From IGN2 sp964639955 (GTDB lineage Bacteria; Bacteroidota; Ignavibacteria; Ignavibacteriales; Ignavibacteriaceae): a stretch of DNA of 64,000 nucleotides. The stretch is from positions 24,427 through 88,426 of the forward strand of contig CAZXGJ010000005.1 in the NCBI GenBank assembly GCA_964639955.1. Reading direction: 5' to 3'. A program made the position numbers and the translations under genes. The notes under the pieces were generated by a model. The model was not told where the DNA came from and did no database searches. It saw only the letters and a program-made list of their open reading frames with translations. Shown here piece after piece: positions 1-8,477 of the stretch (the first letter of the stretch is position 1; the number at the start of each line of letters is the position of its first letter).

Positions 1-843
1 AAAAGTTAATCCGCCATCAATTGAACGACGTAAACCGGTTCCTGAACCAAAAGCAAAAGCAGTGTCGCCTGTTGGAGAAAATAAAACATCATCACATCTT
101 CCGCTAACCAATAAGCTCCAGTTCAAGCCGTAATCGGAACTCCTGTACAATCCTGCAGTTCCCAATGCTGCAAGAAGCTCATTTGAGTGATTTGGCCGGA
201 TTTTAATCCTTGAAAAATAAGATGAGCCCGGCAGACCACTGGTTATGTGTGTCCATGTGTTACCTGCATCAGTTGATTTAAGCAAACCTCTGCCATACCA
301 GGAAGCACCGCTGTAAGTGGCTTCACCTGTGCCTGCATATATTATATCCGGATTCACCGGATCGATTGCAATAGCCCCCATAGATAGGGATGCTTGGTAG
401 TCTGTTAGCGGAATCCATGTAATACCTCCGTCTGTGGATTTCCAGACTCCACCGTTTGCCGGACCAATATAAATAATATTCGGGTTTACAGGATGATAAG
501 CGCCTGTAACAACCCTTGAAGAAATATTACCGTAACTGAAATAGTAGCCCGGCGTAGGTCCTAAGCTAACCCAGTTAATATTCTGAGAATTTGATGCATT
601 CTGCTGCCTGAGCAAATCCCTTTGCTGCATTGCATTTGCATAAGCGTTTTCAGGAATATTATTATATGGATAAGCCCGCTGTTCAAAAAACCACCTCTGC
701 CTGTTAAAAGATTTGGAATTCTGAATCTCTTCAGGGGCATTTGAATAAACAGAATTAGGTAATAATACATCCGTGTAATTAATCTGAGGATAAACTATCC
801 CGGCAGTTAAGGCAAAGATAGCCAGCAGCAGAAGATTTTTCAT
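1..843 (-). CDS. Exported BNR/sortilin-type beta-propeller protein, N-terminal part (runs off window)
   Basis: I translated this stretch by hand from an ATG at 841-843; the frame stays open to base 1, so the 3' end is missing. The protein begins with a Sec signal peptide (MKNLLLLAIFALTAGIVYPQ). After a linker of about 70 residues come repeats of the type NGGVWKSTDGGITW, GLLKSTDAGNTW, GLYRSSDYGLNW and LRRSIDGG, which are the Asp-box blades of BNR/VPS10-like propellers. In Ignavibacteria and Bacteroidota such proteins are usually secreted and often end in a type IX sorting domain, which would lie outside this window. Substrate or role cannot be told from what is visible. Confidence 0.85.
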   Translation of the reverse strand, partial: MKNLLLLAIFALTAGIVYPQINYTDVLLPNSVYSNAPEEIQNSKSFNRQRWFFEQRAYPYNNIPENAYANAMQQRDLLRQQNASNSQNINWVSLGPTPGYYFSYGNISSRVVTGAYHPVNPNIIYIGPANGGVWKSTDGGITWIPLTDYQASLSMGAIAIDPVNPDIIYAGTGEATYSGASWYGRGLLKSTDAGNTWTHITSGLPGSSYFSRIKIRPNHSNELLAALGTAGLYRSSDYGLNWSLLVSGRCDDVLFSPTGDTAFAFGSGTGLRRSIDGGLTF

Positions 844-1000
844 TATAAATCCTTTCTGAATAAATTTACAATTTTGTGGGACTTTAGGAGAAATAAAACA
901 ACCTTGTTTATGAGAAATAAAAGACTTGGAATTTTTTAATATCTTGCACCAAAAATAATCTTGCTTTTTATATAAAACAACCATCTTAACATTTACTATC

Positions 1001-3616
1001 TTGAAAAGTGCTTTAAAGATACTTAATCATTACTTCGGCTATGATAGCTTCAGAAAGGAACAGGAAGAAATAATCGAAGCCATCATCAGTTCAAAGCAGG
1101 TGATTGCTGTTCTTCCCACCGGTTCGGGTAAATCAATTTGCTACCAGGTGCCTGCATTATTATCCGATAACTTTTCCATAGTAATTTCACCATTAATAGC
1201 ATTGATGAAAGACCAGGTTGACAGCATAAACCAGCGTGAAGAAGTTGCTGCATTTATCAACAGTACTATGAGCAGCCCCGAAGCAGAAGAAGTTTTGAAT
1301 AAAATTTCACTCGGAAAAATTAAGTTGCTGTATCTGGCTCCCGAGAAACTTGAAAGCCTAAAGTTTGCCGAAAGAATAAAAGCACTGAACCCTTCCTACC
1401 TGTTTATTGATGAGGCACACTGTATCAGCCAGTGGGGTCATAATTTTCGTCCAAGCTATCAAAAAATAAAAGAATTTTACAGCCACACAGGTATCAGAAA
1501 AATTGCTGCATTTACCGCAACAGCAACCCCGGAAGTGGTGGAAGATATAATAGCACAGCTCGAACTTAAAAATCCGAAGATTTTTGTACGCGGATTTGAA
1601 AGAAATAATCTTAACCTGAATATTCTGATAACGAAAAACAAAAAGAAAAAGTGTATAGAATTACTAAGGCAAATACCGGGTTCTGCAATTATTTATACAT
1701 CCTCGCGCAAAAAATGCGAAGAATTATCCGAGCACCTTGTGCTTAACGGAATTAACTGTTCTTATTATCACGCCGGTTTGCCGTCACCGGAAAGAAGAAT
1801 CGTACAGGAAAAATTTATTTCAGACAATGAAGGCATAATTACCGCTACAAATGCCTTTGGAATGGGTATCGATAAAAAAAATATACGGCTTATAATTCAT
1901 TATGATATTCCGGGCTCGATTGAAAACTATTACCAGGAAATAGGGAGAGCCGGCAGAGACGGGGAAGAATCTTATTGTTATTTATTTTATGATGAAAAAG
2001 ACCTTGCAATCCAGAATTATTTTATTGAGAATTCTCACCCAAAGAAAGAATTAATTAAAAATATTTATAAAGCAGTCTGTGATTTTAACCGCATATCAAT
2101 GGGCAGCAAGCCCGAAAAGGAACTGATTATCGATCAGGAATATATTTCCAGCTATACCGGGGTGAAGATTTCACACGGTTTGTTGTATGCTTCGTTAAAA
2201 TATCTGGAGAACGGCGGATACTTAAAGCAGGTTTCCGCCTATGAAAAAAAAGATTCAATACAATTCCTTGTTAACAGTCAGATACTGAAAAAATTTGTTA
2301 AAAGTCCCGGCGATGGGCAGGTTCAGAATACGGTGCTGTTACTGCTTAAAGAATTCCAGGGAAACATTTTTCAGGCACCAATAAAAATGTCGATCGAAAA
2401 TCTCAGCAGCACATTGGGCATCCCTGTAAACGAGCTGAATGAGTCTTTAATTATACTTGATAATCTTGGTATCATTTCCTACCAGCCCTCAATACCAAAA
2501 GATACGGTAACCCTGCTTACCCCGAGAGTGCCGGATGAAAACCTTGTGCTTAATTATAAATTAATAAATGAAAGTTATCTTAACGCAAGAAAAAAGCTTG
2601 ATAAAATAAATGAGCTCGTCTTCACACAGGAATGCAGGTTCAAATTTATACTTAACTATTTCGGTGAAAAGATTGAAAATTTCCGTTGTGGTAAATGTGA
2701 TAATTGCAGCGCATCCGGAAAAATATCAGACTATACAACAGAATTTATTTCCGACGCTGTAATCGGTACTCTGCGCGAAGCAAAAGATTATTTATCTGAA
2801 AAAATACTAATGAATATTCTGAGGGGAGAAAATATTAAAGAAAGCCTTACTCTGTTTGATACTTTCGGAGCCTGTAAAAAGTTCAGCCCGGCTGAAATTA
2901 AAATTGTAATTCAGGAATTGATATCAAAAGAAATAATAGACAGAAGCTACGGAAAAATTAATTACCTTGGTTTGAAAGACGTGAGGCAGAATAAAACGAA
3001 ACATTTACCGGAGAGCAGGCAAATTGCAGAAGTAAACAATTATAATGATGATTTATACCTTTTTAATTTGTTGAGAGAAATCCGTAAAAGAGCAGCCGAA
3101 AGATTTACACAATCAGCGTACTTAATTTGCCCTGATAATGTACTTCGTGAAATTGTAAGGAAAAAACCTTCCGGGAAGGAGGAGCTTTTAAGTATTAAAG
3201 GATTCAACACGAGGATGTTCAATAAAGCAGGCATAGAATTTCTTGAAGCAATAAATAGCTATTTGAAAGAGAAAGGTAAACCGGGCACCGGGCAGAAAGA
3301 TACTGCTTTACCCCAAAGTATACTTGAAACACAAAAATTATTATTGAAGAAGTACAGGCTTAAAGAAATTGCAGATACTTTAAGGTTAACTGAAGCGGTA
3401 GTCTCTATGCAAATTGAAACCATTATTGAATATTTTCCCGGAACAGATGTTTCCCACCTGGTTGATGAGGAAGTTTACAGTAAGATTTTTGAAGAAGCTG
3501 AAAAAGGTTTTAATAATTTAAAGGAATTAAAGGAAAGACTGCCTGCCGGTATAACTTATCCGCAAATAAGAATTGCTGCTGCAAAGTTTAAATTTACTTC
3601 CCGTTCACATAAGTAG
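1001..3616 (+). CDS. recQ: ATP-dependent DNA helicase RecQ
   Basis: 3'-5' superfamily 2 helicase used in recombination and replication-fork repair. The 871 residues hold the whole RecQ plan: Walker A PTGSGKS (39-45), a DEAH box (137-140) followed by the CISQWGHNFRPSY loop, a C-terminal helicase lobe with ATNAFGMGID and the QEIGRAGRDG motif VI, a zinc-binding RQC part (cysteines in CRFKF and CGKCDNC), an HRDC-like domain around 700-760 and a final helix-turn-helix (KEIADTLRLTEAVVSMQ). That is longer than E. coli RecQ (about 610) because of the tail, as in many Bacteroidota enzymes. The start is TTG at 1001 with no clear ribosome binding site; no in-frame ATG lies before the first conserved motif. 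Its 3' end overlaps the convergent lipoprotein gene by 23 bp. Confidence 0.95.
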   Translation: MKSALKILNHYFGYDSFRKEQEEIIEAIISSKQVIAVLPTGSGKSICYQVPALLSDNFSIVISPLIALMKDQVDSINQREEVAAFINSTMSSPEAEEVLNKISLGKIKLLYLAPEKLESLKFAERIKALNPSYLFIDEAHCISQWGHNFRPSYQKIKEFYSHTGIRKIAAFTATATPEVVEDIIAQLELKNPKIFVRGFERNNLNLNILITKNKKKKCIELLRQIPGSAIIYTSSRKKCEELSEHLVLNGINCSYYHAGLPSPERRIVQEKFISDNEGIITATNAFGMGIDKKNIRLIIHYDIPGSIENYYQEIGRAGRDGEESYCYLFYDEKDLAIQNYFIENSHPKKELIKNIYKAVCDFNRISMGSKPEKELIIDQEYISSYTGVKISHGLLYASLKYLENGGYLKQVSAYEKKDSIQFLVNSQILKKFVKSPGDGQVQNTVLLLLKEFQGNIFQAPIKMSIENLSSTLGIPVNELNESLIILDNLGIISYQPSIPKDTVTLLTPRVPDENLVLNYKLINESYLNARKKLDKINELVFTQECRFKFILNYFGEKIENFRCGKCDNCSASGKISDYTTEFISDAVIGTLREAKDYLSEKILMNILRGENIKESLTLFDTFGACKKFSPAEIKIVIQELISKEIIDRSYGKINYLGLKDVRQNKTKHLPESRQIAEVNNYNDDLYLFNLLREIRKRAAERFTQSAYLICPDNVLREIVRKKPSGKEELLSIKGFNTRMFNKAGIEFLEAINSYLKEKGKPGTGQKDTALPQSILETQKLLLKKYRLKEIADTLRLTEAVVSMQIETIIEYFPGTDVSHLVDEEVYSKIFEEAEKGFNNLKELKERLPAGITYPQIRIAAAKFKFTSRSHK

Positions 3617-4013
3617 AATCGGGCTTTGTTTTGAGCTCTTCTACGTAAGCTATTGCCTTATCGAAAAATACTTCCCATCTTTCTGAAGATGAGTTGTAGT
3701 ATTTAATAGTTTCTTCATAATCTTTCATAGAAATGCCATGTCTGAAAAATACAAGCGATTTAATTGAATCAACCGATATCTGATCAGATGATGACGTATC
3801 CTTTGCAATGAGCACGTCGACATAAACTTTAATAAATTTTTCCTCAGGAATTGGTGGTCCCTCATCGCAGGCAGAAATGAAAAATAATAAAAGGATTAAC
3901 AGAAAATGTAACTTCTGATCCCGAATTAAGTTCTGGATAAGCTTTTTAAATTTAACATTTTCAGCCAAAGGCTGATCAGCCTTCGGCTGAGACTTTTGAC
4001 TTGCCTTTTTCAA
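3594..4013 (-). CDS. DUF4296-like small lipoprotein
   Basis: Predicted lipoprotein: a hydrophobic segment (LHFLLILLLFFISAC) ends in a lipobox with the lipidated Cys, followed by a short acidic linker and a helical domain (EEKFIKVYVDVLIAKDTS... FFRHGISMKDYEETIKYYNSS...) that resembles DUF4296, a domain of unknown function found in Bacteroidota-type lineages. The gene follows the rhomboid gene and its first possible start, TTG at 4011-4013, overlaps the rhomboid stop codon. The start is doubtful: the first residues before the signal peptide (about 4 to 20) are encoded by two tandem hairpin repeats (3961-3990), and the only later standard start is a TTG inside that repeat. The leader may therefore be partly untranslated. 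Confidence 0.6.
   Translation of the reverse strand: MKKASQKSQPKADQPLAENVKFKKLIQNLIRDQKLHFLLILLLFFISACDEGPPIPEEKFIKVYVDVLIAKDTSSSDQISVDSIKSLVFFRHGISMKDYEETIKYYNSSSERWEVFFDKAIAYVEELKTKPDSTYVNGK
3961..3990. repeat. Two tandem 15-bp hairpins (REP-like)
   Basis: TCAGCC-AAA-GGCTGA is followed directly by TCAGCC-TTC-GGCTGA. Each is a perfect 6-bp stem with a 3-base loop, and the stems are identical. They lie at the junction between the rhomboid gene and the lipoprotein gene, inside the possible leader of the latter. The arrangement resembles small palindromic intergenic repeats; it is not followed by a T-run on either strand, so it is not a normal terminator. Confidence 0.7.
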
Positions 4014-4915
4014 TTCATCTTCTTGCTTGCTTTAAAAAGAATTTTCTTTTCACGCTCGGTTAACGTCTGGTATCCCGACTGGCTGATTTTATCGAGTATA
4101 GCGTCAATTTCTGCCTGGGTTATTTTATCCTCTTCTTCTTTATCATCGATATCGTAGTATTTCGCATTTTCAATGTCGTCTTTTCTTTTTCTGAATCGAT
4201 TGGATAAACCACTGAAAGGATTTTTAATATCACCATCCGGTCTGTATCCCGAAGAAATATTCCACATTCTTTTAAGAGGCACATCGATATTTTTATCAAA
4301 CATAATAAATAAAAATCCTGCTAAAGCGCCGCCGAGATGAGCAAGATGGGCAACATTGCTTCCGGCATCACCAATCCAGAAAATTTCCAGAATAAATAAA
4401 AAGCCTATGAGATATTTTGCTTTGATAGGAATAAGAAAATAAAGATAAATATACCTGTCAGGAAACAACATGGCAAAAGCAATCATTACGCCAAAAACAG
4501 CTCCTGATGCTCCAATTGTTACGGCAGGAACTGAAAACAACGGAGCGATGAAAAGCTGAGCCAGACCTGCAGTAATACCACAGAAAAGGTAATAAACCAG
4601 AAATTTTTTTGAACCCCAGATATTCTCAATTTCCATCCCGAACATCCAGAGAGCAAACATATTGAAAAGAATGTGGGAAAAACTGCCATGCATAAATTGA
4701 TAGGTAACCAGTTGCCAGACCTGAAAATTATAAGCATCGCCAACCGGATTTAACGCAAACCAAAGATTAAGAATATACAACAAAGGCTTGCCGCCAACCA
4801 GCAGATTGTTGGCAATCATTTGAAGAAAAAATACTGCAACATTGATGATTAAAAGATTTTTAATCACCGGTGGAAAAACACTAAATCTGCCGAAAGGTCT
4901 GTAATAATTGTTCAT
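4010..4915 (-). CDS. Rhomboid-family intramembrane serine protease
   Basis: Six-helix membrane protease that cuts transmembrane substrates inside the bilayer. The family signature is clear: HGSFSHILFNMFALWMFG (about 76-93), catalytic Ser137 in GASGAVFGV, and catalytic His193 in AHLAHLGGALAG. A hydrophilic tail of about 90 residues after the last helix (PLKRMWNISSG ... LTEREKKILFKASKK) is charged and ends in a helix found in many Bacteroidota rhomboids. Substrate unknown. The 301-residue ORF starts with ATG; a small lipoprotein gene follows with overlapping ends, so the two are probably co-transcribed. Confidence 0.9.
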   Translation of the reverse strand: MNNYYRPFGRFSVFPPVIKNLLIINVAVFFLQMIANNLLVGGKPLLYILNLWFALNPVGDAYNFQVWQLVTYQFMHGSFSHILFNMFALWMFGMEIENIWGSKKFLVYYLFCGITAGLAQLFIAPLFSVPAVTIGASGAVFGVMIAFAMLFPDRYIYLYFLIPIKAKYLIGFLFILEIFWIGDAGSNVAHLAHLGGALAGFLFIMFDKNIDVPLKRMWNISSGYRPDGDIKNPFSGLSNRFRKRKDDIENAKYYDIDDKEEEDKITQAEIDAILDKISQSGYQTLTEREKKILFKASKKMN

Positions 4916-5029
4916 TCCATCCTAATCTGATATATTGAAGCTAAAATATTTACTCCGTAAAATCATACAATCATCCAGCTAACTAAGAAAGTAGTATGAA
5001 TGTATGGCACTAATCTCTTTTAACTATGT

Positions 5030-6229
5030 CTATTTAACATCCGTCAGCGCTGCAACACCGGGGAGGATTTTACCTTCAAGAAATTCAAGCGAAGCACCAC
5101 CGCCTGTTGAAACATGGGAAACTTTTTTCTCAAGTCCTGCATCTGCTATTGCTGCTGCGGAATCTCCTCCGCCAATTACTGTAATTGCTCCGCCTTCAGT
5201 TGCTTTTGCCAACGCTTGTGCTATTGCGAAAGTTCCTTTAGCGAAGTTTGGCATTTCAAATACTCCCATCGGTCCGTTCCAGACAATTGTCTTTGATTTC
5301 AGTAGTTCATCCGAAAATAACTTAATTGATTTTGGTCCAATATCCAATCCCATTTTGTCAGAAGGAATATTATCAACACCAACAACGGTTGACGGAGAAT
5401 CGTTCTTGAATTCATCAGCAACAACAACATCAACAGGAAGTAAGAATTTTAATTTGCCTGACTTAACTTTTTCTAGGAGTTCTTTTGCAAGTTCAACTTT
5501 TTCTTGTTCGAGAAGCGACTTACCAATTTCTTTTCCCTGAGCTTTGAAAAAAGTGAATGCCATTCCTCCACCAACAATAAGTGTATCTACTTTATCGAGA
5601 AGATTATTTATCACATCAATCTTACCTGATATTTTTGCGCCGCCGAGAATAGCACAATAAGGTCTTTTTGGATTTGCGAGTGCGCTTCCTAAATAGTCTA
5701 ATTCTTTCTGCATCAGGTAACCGGCCGCACAGGTTTTAATGTACTTTGTCACACCTTCAGTTGAAGCGTGAGCACGATGAGCGCTGCCGAAAGCATCATT
5801 GATATAAACATCACCAAGACTTGCAAGCTGCTTTGCAAAGTCCGGATCGTTCTTCTCTTCCTGTTTGTGGAAGCGAAGGTTCTCCAGAAGAACTACATCA
5901 CCGGGTTTCATTTCATTTACCAGCTTTTCAGTTTCTGCACCTATACAATCAGGAGCGAGTTTTACTTCCTTACCAATGAGCTTGCTCAATCTTTCAGCAG
6001 CAGGTTTCAAACTGAACTCCGGTTTACGCTCACCTTTTGGTCTTCCGAGATGACTCATCAGAATAGCTTTTCCACCGGAAGAAATTATCTTTTTAATTGT
6101 TGGAAGTGATTCAACGATACGAATATCATTTGTTACATTCAATTTCTCATCAAGAGGTACATTGAAATCCACACGAACGAGAACTCGTTTATCTTTGAGC
6201 TCGACTTTATCTATTGAAACTTTATTCAT
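5030..6229 (-). CDS. pgk: Phosphoglycerate kinase
   Basis: Glycolytic enzyme that transfers phosphate from 1,3-bisphosphoglycerate to ADP. The 399 residues match the usual length. Visible landmarks are the substrate-binding N-domain VLVRVDFNVPLD, the basic-patch motif SHLGRPKG, the hinge region, and the nucleotide-binding C-domain with ILGGAKISGKID, WNGPMGVFE and IGGGDSAAA near the end, which finishes with STGGGASLEFLEGK. A GGAG ribosome binding site precedes the ATG. The gene starts 11 bases after the gap stop codon, so gap and pgk form one operon, the standard glycolytic arrangement. Confidence 0.97.
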   Translation of the reverse strand: MNKVSIDKVELKDKRVLVRVDFNVPLDEKLNVTNDIRIVESLPTIKKIISSGGKAILMSHLGRPKGERKPEFSLKPAAERLSKLIGKEVKLAPDCIGAETEKLVNEMKPGDVVLLENLRFHKQEEKNDPDFAKQLASLGDVYINDAFGSAHRAHASTEGVTKYIKTCAAGYLMQKELDYLGSALANPKRPYCAILGGAKISGKIDVINNLLDKVDTLIVGGGMAFTFFKAQGKEIGKSLLEQEKVELAKELLEKVKSGKLKFLLPVDVVVADEFKNDSPSTVVGVDNIPSDKMGLDIGPKSIKLFSDELLKSKTIVWNGPMGVFEMPNFAKGTFAIAQALAKATEGGAITVIGGGDSAAAIADAGLEKKVSHVSTGGGASLEFLEGKILPGVAALTDVK

Positions 6230-6240
6230 TATATCTCCGT

Positions 6241-7299
6241 TTACATCTTTGCCATTTTCATCAGAAGATCAACACATCTGTTTGAATAACCCCATTCGTT
6301 ATCATACCAGGAAACAATCTTGAAAAATCTTTTTTCATCTTTGAAGTTATTCTGCAATGTAGCAAGCGAATCATAAATTGAAGAACGTTCATCGTGATTG
6401 AGATCAGTAGAAACGAGTTCTTCTTCAGTATAGCCGAGAATTCCATTCATATAAGTCTTTGAAGCTTTTTTAAGAAGTTCATCAATTTCTTTAATAGAAG
6501 TGTCTCTTGTTGAGCGGAAAGTAAGGTCAACAACTGAAACATTTGCAGTTGGAACTCTGAAAGACATTCCGGTTAATTTCCCTTTTACTGAAGGAAGTAC
6601 TTCACCAACGGCTTTTGCAGCACCGGTTGTTGAAGGAATTATATTTATTGCAGCAGCTCTTCCACCACGCCAGTCTTTCTTTGATGGTCCGTCAACTGTT
6701 TTTTGTGTTGCAGTGTATGCGTGGATTGTTGTCATAATTCCGACTTCAACACCAATTCCCTCTTTCAATAAAACGTGAACCACAGGAGCCAAACAGTTTG
6801 TAGTGCACGAAGCGTTGGAAATAATTCTATGTTCTGGTTTCAACTCATTATCATTTACACCCATTACAACAGTTTTAACTTCGCCTTTGCCGGGAGCCGA
6901 AATCATGACCTTTTTTGCACCCGCAGTTAAATGTCCTTTTGCTTTTTCTGAATCTGTGAAAAGTCCGGTTGATTCAATAACTATATCAACACCAAGTTCT
7001 TTCCAGGGAAGCTGAGATGGATCTTTGGTTGCGAGAACACATTTAGTCTCATCACCATTAATAACAAGTATATCATCATATTCTAAATCCGGCTTGCTTT
7101 TCTTTGAACTTAATTCACCTTTAAAAATTCCGTGAACTGAATCATATTTTAACTGGTAAGCAAAATACTTTGCATCGTTAACCACATCAACCAGTGCGAC
7201 GACATCTATATCTTTCCCTAAAACTCCTTTTTCAGCCATTGAACGAAGTATCAGTCTACCAATTCTTCCGAAACCATTTATTGCTACTTTTACCGCCAT
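6241..7299 (-). CDS. gap: Glyceraldehyde-3-phosphate dehydrogenase, type I
   Basis: Phosphorylating NAD-dependent GAPDH of glycolysis. It begins MAVKVAINGFGRIGR (Rossmann dinucleotide site) and carries the catalytic Cys in SNASCTTNCLAP, the conserved HAYTATQKTVDGPSKKDWRGGRAA stretch and the C-terminal WYDNEWGYSNR. I place the start at ATG 7297-7299 (352 residues), with a strong AAGGAG just upstream. The open frame extends 25 codons further upstream to 7374, but those residues are not part of the family. An Asp-to-Val/Leu pattern after the Rossmann fold (ALVDVVND) fits NAD preference. First gene of the gap-pgk operon. Confidence 0.96.
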   Translation of the reverse strand: MAVKVAINGFGRIGRLILRSMAEKGVLGKDIDVVALVDVVNDAKYFAYQLKYDSVHGIFKGELSSKKSKPDLEYDDILVINGDETKCVLATKDPSQLPWKELGVDIVIESTGLFTDSEKAKGHLTAGAKKVMISAPGKGEVKTVVMGVNDNELKPEHRIISNASCTTNCLAPVVHVLLKEGIGVEVGIMTTIHAYTATQKTVDGPSKKDWRGGRAAAINIIPSTTGAAKAVGEVLPSVKGKLTGMSFRVPTANVSVVDLTFRSTRDTSIKEIDELLKKASKTYMNGILGYTEEELVSTDLNHDERSSIYDSLATLQNNFKDEKRFFKIVSWYDNEWGYSNRCVDLLMKMAKM

Positions 7300-7454
7300 T
7301 TTTGTATCTCCTTGATTATAAGATTTGAATTGAAAAAACTCAACAAAGTTAGCGAAAGTGACAGGCATTTTCAATTTAAAATTATGGTAGAATGTGGTGC
7401 ATCACAAAATTTATTTAATAAAGAAATCAGATAGTAACTCATTGTATTTTCAAC

Positions 7455-7527
7455 TTTGTGTCTTAGAGTCTTTGTGGCAATTATCTTTTAAGACAATTTT
7501 AGGCACAAAGCCTCAAAGAATCACAAA
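7455..7527. repeat. Imperfect inverted repeat between gap and ferritin
   Basis: TTTGTGTCTTAGAGTCTTTG on the left and a near reverse complement on the right (GCACAAAGCCTCAAAGAATC, then ACAAA) face each other across about 25 bases; the arms share the CTTTGTG core. It occupies most of the 369-base gap between the two divergent genes. No open frame or terminator T-run is associated with it. It looks like a dispersed palindromic repeat and not an operator, but an operator role for either flanking gene cannot be excluded. Confidence 0.5.
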
Positions 7528-7668
7528 ATAATTCTTTATTTAGCAAAGATATCTTTAATAACTGTGAACTCTGCGATTCCCAATTTTGTTTTAATTAAGA
7601 GTTTAATTCACTTTCATTATATTTGCAGAAAATCATTCTAAAAAAATAAACTAAGGAAGAGGTTAAAA

Positions 7669-8166
7669 ATGCTATCTAAAAAAATGCAGGATGCACTTAA
7701 TAAACATTTAAATGAAGAATTCTATTCATCATATTTATACTTATCAATGGCTGCGTACTTTGAAGAGCAAAATTTGAAGGGATTTGCCAACTGGTTCAAG
7801 ATTCAGTCGCAGGAAGAATATGGCCACGCGATGAAGTTTTATGCTTTCATTATCCAAGCCGGCGGTCAAGTTACTTTAACACAAATTGGAGCACCAAAGA
7901 CAAGCTGGAAATCTGTGATGGAGACATTTAAAGATACTTTAACTCACGAGAAAAAAATTACAGGACTAATCCACAAACTTGTTGACACAGCTATGCAATC
8001 AAAAGACTATGCAACCAACAATTTCTTGCAGTGGTTTGTTACTGAGCAGGTTGAAGAAGAAAATACTGTAGAAGAAATAATTCACAAGCTTGAAATGATT
8101 GGTGATAATAAAGGCGGATTGTATATGCTGGATAGAGAATTAGGTGCGAGAGCTGCTGGTCAGTAA
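7669..8166 (+). CDS. ftnA: Ferritin (FtnA-type iron storage protein)
   Basis: Forms a 24-subunit cage that oxidises and stores iron. All residues of the E. coli FtnA ferroxidase centre are present at the same positions: Glu17, Glu50, His53, Glu94, Gln127, and the third-site Glu129/Glu130. The length of 165 is normal and there is no haem-binding Met of the bacterioferritin type. A purine-rich ribosome binding site (AAGGAAGAGG) precedes the ATG. A TATATTTG element at 7618-7625 could be a Bacteroidota-style -7 box, but this is a guess. The gene is single and ends in a strong terminator. Confidence 0.96.
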   Translation: MLSKKMQDALNKHLNEEFYSSYLYLSMAAYFEEQNLKGFANWFKIQSQEEYGHAMKFYAFIIQAGGQVTLTQIGAPKTSWKSVMETFKDTLTHEKKITGLIHKLVDTAMQSKDYATNNFLQWFVTEQVEEENTVEEIIHKLEMIGDNKGGLYMLDRELGARAAGQ

Positions 8167-8192
8167 GTAATCATGTATTTAGCCAACAAAAT

Positions 8193-8223
8193 AAATCCTC
8201 TTCAATTGAAGAGGATTTTTTAT
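8193..8223 (+). terminator. Rho-independent terminator after ferritin
   Basis: AAATCCTCTTC-AATT-GAAGAGGATTT forms an almost perfect stem followed by a T-run on the plus strand. The A-run on the left gives it a T-run on the other strand as well, so it can work in both directions. The stop codon of the nuoF relic lies directly at its right edge, suggesting it once served both ferritin and the old nuoF end. Confidence 0.9.
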
Positions 8224-8338
8224 TTAATTTTTTACATCAGCAAGCGGGAAAGCAGTTTCTCTCATCGAATGAACTTTATTTGCAACGGGAATGATGATGT
8301 CTTTATTAACTCCCGTTTCAAAATAATCTCGGAATCTT
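8224..8338 (-). pseudogene. Relic of the nuoF 3' end
   Basis: Read on the minus strand this gives RFRDYFETGVNKDIII then a stretch ending HSMRETAFPLADVKN and a TAA stop, almost the same as the last 38 or so residues of the intact NuoF (9351-10673). By hand count about 96 of 117 bases match the corresponding intact sequence, and many differences are silent, so this is an old homologous copy and not a fresh duplication. Similarity stops abruptly upstream of the Arg-Phe-Arg segment and at the stop codon. It lies downstream of the real nuoF in the same orientation, with the rhodanese gene between them. Confidence 0.9.
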
Positions 8339-8477
8339 TTCCCGAATAGAAACTGAAACTTGAACAAAGTTTTGTTGAAAGAATTAGGAGAGAGTGTTAT
8401 CTATGTTAGAAAAATATTCCCGCCATTACCGATGCTAATGGCAATTTGTAAAATTTATAAAATTACGGAGTTGAATT

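Noticed and set aside
5004..5540. 178-codon open frame on the plus strand inside pgk
   Set aside because: It is the antisense shadow of phosphoglycerate kinase; its translation is low-complexity and pgk is certain.
7300..7374. 25-codon N-terminal extension of GAPDH
   Set aside because: The GGAG site and family alignment fix the start at 7299.
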